64,000 bases of DNA from assembly GCF_001006805.1 (NCBI RefSeq), contig NZ_LN811357.1, positions 287,539-351,538 of the forward strand. The letters are read 5' to 3'. Of this stretch, positions 59,482 to 64,000 are shown piece after piece. The notes below the pieces were generated by a model. It had not been told where the DNA came from, did no database searches, and worked only from the letters and a program-made list of their open reading frames with translations. Made by a program: the position numbers and the translations under genes. Position 1 is the first letter of the stretch; the number at the start of each line of letters is the position of its first letter. Origin of the DNA: Microvirga massiliensis. Lineage in GTDB: Bacteria > Pseudomonadota > Alphaproteobacteria > Rhizobiales > Beijerinckiaceae.

Positions 59482-60270
59482 TCACACGGCGGAAAGGCCG
59501 CCGTCGAGAGCGATGGCCTGCCCGGTCACGAAGCTGTTCTCGGGGCTGCAGAGCCACAGCATGCCCTGCACGATCTCCTCCGGTTCACCGAGACGACGCA
59601 TCGGAATCGAGGAGACGATTCGGCCGATGGCATCATCCGGCGTGCCCCACATTGCGTCGGTGAAACCGGCAACCATGTCGGTTCGCGTGAAGGCCGGACA
59701 GATCGCGTTGACGCGAACACCGCGCCGCGCCGTTTCCGCTGCTGCGCTCCTGGTTAGCCCGACGACCGCGTGTTTCGAAGCCGCATAGGCGGACAGGAGC
59801 GGTGCGCCGACGAGCCCTGCGACGGAAGCAACGTTGAGAATGACGCCGGTTCGTCCAGCCTCGGCAAAGCCGCGCTCCATGGCCGGGATCTGATGCTTGA
59901 GGCCGTAGAAGATGCCCATGACGTTGACCATGAGCATCCGCTCCAGCGTTGCGCCTTCGAGCTCGGCCAAGCGCTGAAAGGGATGAGCCACGCCGGCATT
60001 GTTAATGGTGATGTCGAGGCGCCCGAATGCGGACAGCGCTGCCTCCACGAGTGCAACCGCAGTCGCCTCCTGCGAAATGTCGCCCGGCATGGCCTCAACG
60101 GAATGGCCACCCTCGTGCAAACCACCCGCGACCGCCTCAAGCCCTTCGGCATCGATGTCGCCGAGGACGAGGTTCGCTCCCTCCGCCGCGAAGCGCTCGG
60201 CCGCCACGCGCCCAAGTCCGCGCGCCGCGCCCGTCACGATGACGGTCATGCCACTGAAACGCCGCTCCAT
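59482..60270 (-). CDS. Short-chain dehydrogenase/reductase
   Basis: A 262-residue classical SDR: cofactor motif TGAARGLG (residues 13-20), NNAG, catalytic Ser in NVASVAGLVG, and the complete YAASK catalytic motif (SAYAASKHAVVGLTRSA), unlike the SDR at 13.3 kb. GGDIDAEG-type acidic residue after strand 2 (LGDID) indicates NAD(H) preference (inference). The C-terminus FVTGQAIALDGGLSAV is standard. MERRFSGMTV is chosen as start with GAGG upstream; the frame runs 40 codons further without a site. Together with the CurA-like gene it may form a small redox operon. Confidence 0.92.
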   Translation of the reverse strand: MERRFSGMTVIVTGAARGLGRVAAERFAAEGANLVLGDIDAEGLEAVAGGLHEGGHSVEAMPGDISQEATAVALVEAALSAFGRLDITINNAGVAHPFQRLAELEGATLERMLMVNVMGIFYGLKHQIPAMERGFAEAGRTGVILNVASVAGLVGAPLLSAYAASKHAVVGLTRSAAAETARRGVRVNAICPAFTRTDMVAGFTDAMWGTPDDAIGRIVSSIPMRRLGEPEEIVQGMLWLCSPENSFVTGQAIALDGGLSAV

Positions 60271-60443
60271 CGCCGGTCCTCGATCCACCTCGGCCGAGCC
60301 CATGCGCGCTTGTGTGCGTGAATCGACTCGAGCCAACTGCCAGCATTCGTTACACCCGATACCATGATCGGGCGAAGCGAAGGCACACATGAGGCCGTGG
60401 CAAAGCCTCTTTTCCGTCCGACTCGCAGTGCCGCAGCTTTATC

Positions 60444-60788
60444 TCAATCCTCGCCAGCGAGGAGACGGGAGCGCGTCAGGAAGCGCCGTTCACGGCCGTT
60501 GTCGAGGGAGAACATGCCGCCGCGCCCCGGCACCACATCCAGAATCAGCCGTGTGTGTCGCCAAGCCTCGAACTGGGCTTCGCTGATATAGACGGGAACA
60601 TCGCCGATCCTGCCGAGCAGGACATCCCGATCTCCAACGATGAACTCCGCTTGCCGGTAGCACATCGGAGAAGAGCCGTCACAGCATCCTCCGGACTGAT
60701 GAAAGAGGATCGGGCCGTGTTCGGCCTTGATCTCTTCGATCAAGGCCAATGCTGCCGGCGTTGCCTCGACACGCAAGGGTTCGGACAT
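60444..60788 (-). CDS. DUF779 family protein
   Basis: A 114-residue soluble protein of the DUF779 family, which almost always accompanies AcoD/ExaC-type acetaldehyde dehydrogenases. The conserved core is GPILFHQSGGCCDGSSPMCY, with three cysteines likely to bind a metal or cluster, then the aromatic FEAWRHTRLILDVVPGRGGM. GGAGGG precedes the ATG at 60788, and the gene is 56 bases downstream of the dehydrogenase, same strand. Biochemical function is not established; a maturation or regulatory role for the dehydrogenase is usually assumed. Confidence 0.92.
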   Translation of the reverse strand: MSEPLRVEATPAALALIEEIKAEHGPILFHQSGGCCDGSSPMCYRQAEFIVGDRDVLLGRIGDVPVYISEAQFEAWRHTRLILDVVPGRGGMFSLDNGRERRFLTRSRLLAGED

Positions 60789-60844
60789 GATCGCCCTCCA
60801 GCAAGTGGCGCGGGCCCTGGGCCTGGGACCCGCGCCGTAGCACC

Positions 60845-62365
60845 TCAGAAGAATCCGAGCTTCTTGGGGCTGTAGCTGACCAACATGTTCTTCGTCTGCT
60901 GGTAGTGGTCGAGCATCATGCGATGGGTCTCGCGGCCGATGCCCGACTGCTTGTAACCGCCGAATGCCGCATGTGCCGGATAGGCGTGGTAGCAGTTGGT
61001 CCAGACTCGCCCGGCCTTGATGGCCCGACCGAAGCGGTAGCATCGATTGACGTCACGGCTCCAGACGCCGGCGCCCAGCCCATAGAGCGTGTCGTTGGCG
61101 ATGCTCAGCGCCTCGTCGTCATTCTTGAAAGTCGTGACCGAGACCACCGGACCGAAGATCTCCTCCTGGAACACACGCATCTTGTTGTGGCCGCGCAAGA
61201 CGGTCGGCTTCACATAGTAGCCTCCCGCGAGATCGCCCGGCAGATTGCTGCGCTCGCCCCCGGCGAGGACTTCTGCGCCTTCCTGTCGACCGATGTCGAA
61301 GTAGCTCAGGATTTTTTCGAGCTGTTCGGAGGACGCCTGCGCCCCGATCATCGTGGCAGGATCGAGCGGATCGCCCTGGACGATGGCCCGCACCCGGGCG
61401 AGCGCCCGCTCCATGAAGCGATCGTAGATATCCTCGTGGATGAGGGCGCGGCTCGGGCAGGTGCAGACCTCGCCCTGGTTGAGGGCGAACATCACGAAGC
61501 CTTCGATCGCCTTGTCGAAGTAATCGTCGTCCTCGACCACAACATCCTTGAAGAAGATGTTGGGCGACTTGCCGCCAAGCTCCAGCGTGACCGGGATCAG
61601 GTTCTGGCTGGCATATTGCATGATCAGCCGCCCCGTCGTGGTCTCGCCGGTGAAGGCGATCTTCGCGATGCGCGGGCTGGAGGCTAGCGGCTTGCCGGCC
61701 TCGAGGCCGAAGCCGTTGACGATGTTGAGAACGCCGGGCGGCAATAGATCACCGATCAGCTCGGCCCAGATCAGGATCGAGGCTGGCGTCTGCTCCGCCG
61801 GCTTGATCACCACGCAATTGCCGGCGGCCAGTGCCGGGGCCAGCTTCCAGCAGGCCATCAGAAGCGGGAAATTCCACGGGATGATCTGGCCGACGACCCC
61901 GAGCGGTTCGTGGAAGTGGTAAGCGACAGTGTCGTGGTCGATCTCCGAGAGGCTACCTTCCTGAGCACGGATGCAGCCTGCAAAATACCGGAAATGGTCG
62001 ATCGCCAAGGGCAGGTCCGCGGCCGTCGTTTCACGGATCGGCTTCCCGTTGTCCCAAGTTTCGGCCTCGGCGAGAATCTCGAGATTCTCCTCCATGTGCT
62101 GGGCGATGGCGTTCAGGATGATCGCCCGTTCGGCTGGGCTCGTACGGCCCCAGCTGTCCTTGGCGGCATGGGCGGCATCGAGCGCGCGCTCGACATCGGT
62201 AGCATCCGATCGCGCGATTTCGCAGAGCAGCTGGCCGTTGACCGGAGAGCGGTTGTCGAAATAGCGGCCCGATGCGGGCTCGACCCAACGACCTCCGATG
62301 AAGTTTTCGTAGCGGGCCTTGAACTTCGGCTGGACGGTTCGAAGCAGTTCTGGCTTGTTCATCAT
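60845..62365 (-). CDS. Aldehyde dehydrogenase (AcoD/ExaC-type, NAD-dependent)
   Basis: A 506-residue aldehyde dehydrogenase. The catalytic cysteine is in QGEVCTCPSRALIHED, the general-base glutamate in TLELGGKSPNIFF, and the NAD-binding signature in GVVGQIIPWNFPLLMACWKL and AFTGETTTGRLIM. The C-terminus AHAAFGGYKQSGIGRETHRM is typical. The ending plus the DUF779 partner point to acetaldehyde (ethanol/acetoin pathway) or related short aldehydes. It starts with ATG-ATG after AGGAGG; the ribosome site overlaps one arm of a hairpin at 62371-62402. The GAF-Fis regulator gene lies upstream on the same strand. Confidence 0.95.
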   Translation of the reverse strand: MMNKPELLRTVQPKFKARYENFIGGRWVEPASGRYFDNRSPVNGQLLCEIARSDATDVERALDAAHAAKDSWGRTSPAERAIILNAIAQHMEENLEILAEAETWDNGKPIRETTAADLPLAIDHFRYFAGCIRAQEGSLSEIDHDTVAYHFHEPLGVVGQIIPWNFPLLMACWKLAPALAAGNCVVIKPAEQTPASILIWAELIGDLLPPGVLNIVNGFGLEAGKPLASSPRIAKIAFTGETTTGRLIMQYASQNLIPVTLELGGKSPNIFFKDVVVEDDDYFDKAIEGFVMFALNQGEVCTCPSRALIHEDIYDRFMERALARVRAIVQGDPLDPATMIGAQASSEQLEKILSYFDIGRQEGAEVLAGGERSNLPGDLAGGYYVKPTVLRGHNKMRVFQEEIFGPVVSVTTFKNDDEALSIANDTLYGLGAGVWSRDVNRCYRFGRAIKAGRVWTNCYHAYPAHAAFGGYKQSGIGRETHRMMLDHYQQTKNMLVSYSPKKLGFF

Positions 62366-62370
62366 TTCCT

Positions 62371-62402
62371 CCTGAGCACGCCGTAGTGGCGTTGTGCTCA
62401 GG
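62371..62402 (-). promoter_or_regulatory. Leader hairpin overlapping the aldehyde dehydrogenase ribosome site
   Basis: On the minus strand CCTGAGCAC and GTGCTCAGG form a perfect 9-bp stem, extended by an inner GCC/GGC with a 3-base bulge. The 3' arm ends in CAGG, the first bases of the AGGAGG ribosome site of the dehydrogenase. It could be an RNA structure controlling translation or a dyad bound by the GAF-Fis regulator. Confidence 0.55.
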
Positions 62403-62461
62403 ATCGCCGTCTCACCCGGATCTTGTCACTGCCCGGCCCAGCGAACCTCGCGGCAAGTGTC

Positions 62462-63451
62462 TCAGATCTGCGACAGTTCGGCTGGACTGCGTTTTGGGCG
62501 CTGCACGCCGAGTTGCTTCATCTTGCGATGCAGCGTGGCACGGCTGATCTGCAGCATGGCCGCGGCCGCCGAGACATTGCCCTTGGCGCGCGCCAGCGCC
62601 CGCCTGAGCGCATTGCGCTCAGCATCGGTGAGATCGTCCTCCGTCTCGCCGGCGAGCACCTCCTGTGCCGGCAGCAACGCGGTGATTCTCGCATCCGTAA
62701 TCCCATAGGTGAGCCGGGCCGTTCGTGTCGCTCCGATGACCAGATCATCGCAATCAAGGGCAAGCAGCCCCGGTGCGCCAGGGGTCTGGCCTTCGACCAG
62801 AACGATTCGGGCGCGTGGAAAGGCGCGTCGGAAGTTCAGCGCCTCGATCTGGCGCGCGCTGTCGGCGACCGCGGCCGCGACCAGCCCGATATGATGTTCC
62901 ATGAGATCGGCCCGGCAGGACGAGACGTCCAGGGCACCGGCGAGTTTTCCCATGTGATCGAAGAGCGGTGCGACGGTGCAACTCAAGTCGGCGTTCCGAG
63001 CATGAAAATGCTGGTCCCGATGGATGGTGAGAGGTCTGCTCTCCGCGAGACACGTCCCGATCCCGTTGGTTCCCTCCGCCTCCTCGCTCCACACCGCCCC
63101 GGTCCAGAGGCCCCACTGGGAGAAGATCTTGTCATCGGCAGGGGTACCACGACGCTCGACGGGAATGCCGTTTCGATTCGAGAGAATGACGCAGCATCCC
63201 GCATCACCCACGGCCTGGAAGAGCCGATCAATCGAGACTTGCGCAGCATGAAGGAGTGGCTCGATGCTTTGGCGTGCATCGCGCAGTTCCCAACCGCTCA
63301 AGATGCGCGGAGGCTTGGCTTCCAGGGGATCGAGGTGATAGCGGACGAGCGAGCGTTGCCATGAGGCGGCCACCGCCGACTGTGCGGCCATCGATCCGCC
63401 CAGCACTCGCGCGATGCGTGCCGCATGGTCATTTCGGAAATTCGAGGCCAT
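62462..63451 (-). CDS. GAF-Fis transcriptional regulator (AcoR-like without AAA+ domain)
   Basis: A 329-residue regulator related to AcoR. The N-terminal part (SWQRSLVRYHLDP, then EPLLHAAQVSIDRLFQAVGD) and the GAF domain (about residues 80-200, with EGTNGIGTCLAESRPLTIHR) match acetoin-type activators. The sigma-54-interacting AAA+ domain (GAFTGA, Walker A) that AcoR has is absent, and the C-terminus passes straight to a Fis-type helix-turn-helix (RALARAKGNVSAAAAMLQIS, RATLHRKMKQLG). It should therefore act without sigma-54. The ATG at 63451 has GGAGGG upstream (reading the minus strand). It is adjacent to, and presumably controls, the aldehyde dehydrogenase. Confidence 0.88.
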   Translation of the reverse strand: MASNFRNDHAARIARVLGGSMAAQSAVAASWQRSLVRYHLDPLEAKPPRILSGWELRDARQSIEPLLHAAQVSIDRLFQAVGDAGCCVILSNRNGIPVERRGTPADDKIFSQWGLWTGAVWSEEAEGTNGIGTCLAESRPLTIHRDQHFHARNADLSCTVAPLFDHMGKLAGALDVSSCRADLMEHHIGLVAAAVADSARQIEALNFRRAFPRARIVLVEGQTPGAPGLLALDCDDLVIGATRTARLTYGITDARITALLPAQEVLAGETEDDLTDAERNALRRALARAKGNVSAAAAMLQISRATLHRKMKQLGVQRPKRSPAELSQI

Positions 63452-63487
63452 GGACCCTCCTCGCTTTCCTCCCCTGCGTTGGCGATA

Positions 63488-63514
63488 GTACACCAATAAA
63501 GTTGCCGTACACCA
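63488..63514. promoter_or_regulatory. Direct repeat GTACACCA upstream of the terminal binding-protein gene
   Basis: GTACACCA at 63488-63495 and 63507-63514, 19 bases apart, in the gap between the GAF-Fis gene and the divergent Liv-type binding protein. They may be half-sites for a regulator of either gene; evidence is limited to the repetition. Confidence 0.35.
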
Positions 63515-63638
63515 GCGAGCTATGGCGGATTTTGGGTGATAAGGCCTATCAGGCGACGTTAAGGAGTGGGGGCCGGGCCAACCCCAAGACCAGCTCATTT
63601 AGGCCGCGCCAATCCATCAAATCTTCTGTGCAGGGGTA

Positions 63639-63670
63639 CTAGCCTGGGCTAGAATACCCTCATCTATAAT
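63639..63670 (+). promoter_or_regulatory. Probable promoter: TATAAT with dyad in the -35 zone
   Basis: TATAAT at 63665-63670 is a perfect -10 hexamer. The expected -35 position is occupied not by TTGACA but by the dyad CTAGCC-TG-GGCTAG (63639-63652), which suggests an activated or repressor-controlled promoter for the binding-protein gene starting 66 bases further on. Confidence 0.5.
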
Positions 63671-63735
63671 ACAGTAGAAGAAAAGTCTGGGTGTCAGATA
63701 AGGCGGGCGTGGCTCGCCAGACGACGGAGGTTTCC

Positions 63736-64000
63736 GTGAAGAAGGAAGCATTGCGGTTGGCCGTTGTATCCGTCCTTGGCGCGATATGGACAGGGATCGC
63801 GCTCGGGCTCGCCGTTGGGCCAGTACATGCTCAGGAAACGATCACAGTAGGCGCGATCGCTCAGCTTAGCGGTGCTGCAGCCTTTCTGGGACCCTCCGAG
63901 AAGGCCGCCTACGAGATGGCGGTAAAGGAGATCAACGAGAAAGGAGGTGTGCTCGGCAAACAACTGAAGGTCATCGTCGCTGACGACGCGACTGATCCAG
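63736..64000 (+). CDS. Liv-type ABC transporter substrate-binding protein, N-terminal part
   Basis: The first 88 codons of a periplasmic-binding-protein type I family member, cut off by the window end. It starts at GTG (VKKEALRLAVVSVLGAIWTG) with ACGGAGG 5 bases upstream, an excellent ribosome site. The signal peptide ends near GPVHAQ, and the mature start TITVGAIAQLSGAAAFLGPS with AYEMAVKEINEKGGVLGKQL is the usual Liv-family beginning. Codon use differs slightly from the neighbours (more GTA, ACA and AAA). The ligand is unknown; the transporter genes presumably follow outside. Confidence 0.92.
   Translation, partial: MKKEALRLAVVSVLGAIWTGIALGLAVGPVHAQETITVGAIAQLSGAAAFLGPSEKAAYEMAVKEINEKGGVLGKQLKVIVADDATDP

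Noticed and set aside
62403..62461. Sigma-54 promoter for the aldehyde dehydrogenase
   Set aside because: No GG-N10-GC type -24/-12 pattern was found, and the regulator lacks the AAA+ domain needed to use one.

Overview
The window is GC-rich bacterial chromosome, most likely from an alphaproteobacterium of the Hyphomicrobiales (Microvirga/Methylobacterium/Chelatococcus-like; the genus is inference). The evidence is high GC, many ATGA/GTGA stop-start overlaps, several Liv-type ABC systems, a Ku/LigD pair, and two motifs matching the alphaproteobacterial general-stress (EcfG) promoter GGAAC-N16/17-CGTT. I see no rRNA, intact tRNA, insertion sequence, prophage or CRISPR array.

Layout. 1-413: end of a livM permease. 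0.9-1.3 kb: a small membrane-anchored unknown. 1.4-8.8 kb (minus): pbpC and a large alpha-2-macroglobulin with thioester motif, the classic periplasmic pair. 8.9-12.1 kb (plus): three overlapping genes, a peptidoglycan-binding pseudo-protease, a DUF2157 membrane protein and a GDYXXLXY protein. 12.2-15.3 kb: polysaccharide deacetylase, an SDR with replaced catalytic residues, and isoaspartyl peptidase. 15.6-18.9 kb (minus): a MacAB-like tripartite efflux set with split ATPase and permease. 19.2-24.2 kb: a small secreted protein, then the three components of the ybhP/ybhN/clsB cluster (EEP phosphatase, YbhN membrane protein, phospholipase D) in a broken-up order, plus a gene with a duplicated motif.

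25.2-37.0 kb is the most interesting stretch: a complete livGFHM set overlapping a PYROXD2/CrtI-like FAD oxidoreductase on the minus strand, divergent from a TIGR04076 protein, an aldo/keto reductase, an NTF2-like protein, a ClpP-fold periplasmic protein, a Liv substrate-binding protein and an aldo/keto reductase fused to a RidA domain. It looks like an uptake-plus-oxidation module for an unidentified, probably nitrogen-containing, compound.

37-45.5 kb: alpha/beta hydrolase (EcfG-type promoter), a second EEP phosphatase, a tightly coupled four-PAS histidine kinase / response regulator / response regulator-cyclase operon, a UspA protein and an EamA transporter. 45.7-48.5 kb: a methanethiol oxidase (selenium-binding protein family) gene interrupted by one in-frame TGA, its membrane neighbour, and two small W/R/D-rich secreted proteins. 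48.7-55.4 kb: orphan ParA, a SugE/Gdx exporter under a clear guanidine-II (mini-ykkC) riboswitch, the ku-ligD NHEJ pair with an EcfG-type promoter, a frameshifted 3-methyladenine glycosylase, and nicotinamidase. 55.6-63.5 kb: a chemoreceptor, an unknown basic protein with a 28-codon upstream ORF, CurA-like and SDR oxidoreductases, and an aldehyde dehydrogenase unit (DUF779, ALDH, GAF-Fis regulator). 63.7 kb to the end: start of another Liv-type binding protein.

Four blocks of a dispersed palindromic repeat built on CGTCATTGCGAGC-like units sit in intergenic gaps (22.3, 33.5, 49.4, 54.5 kb); three share a composite architecture with a variable number of inner units.
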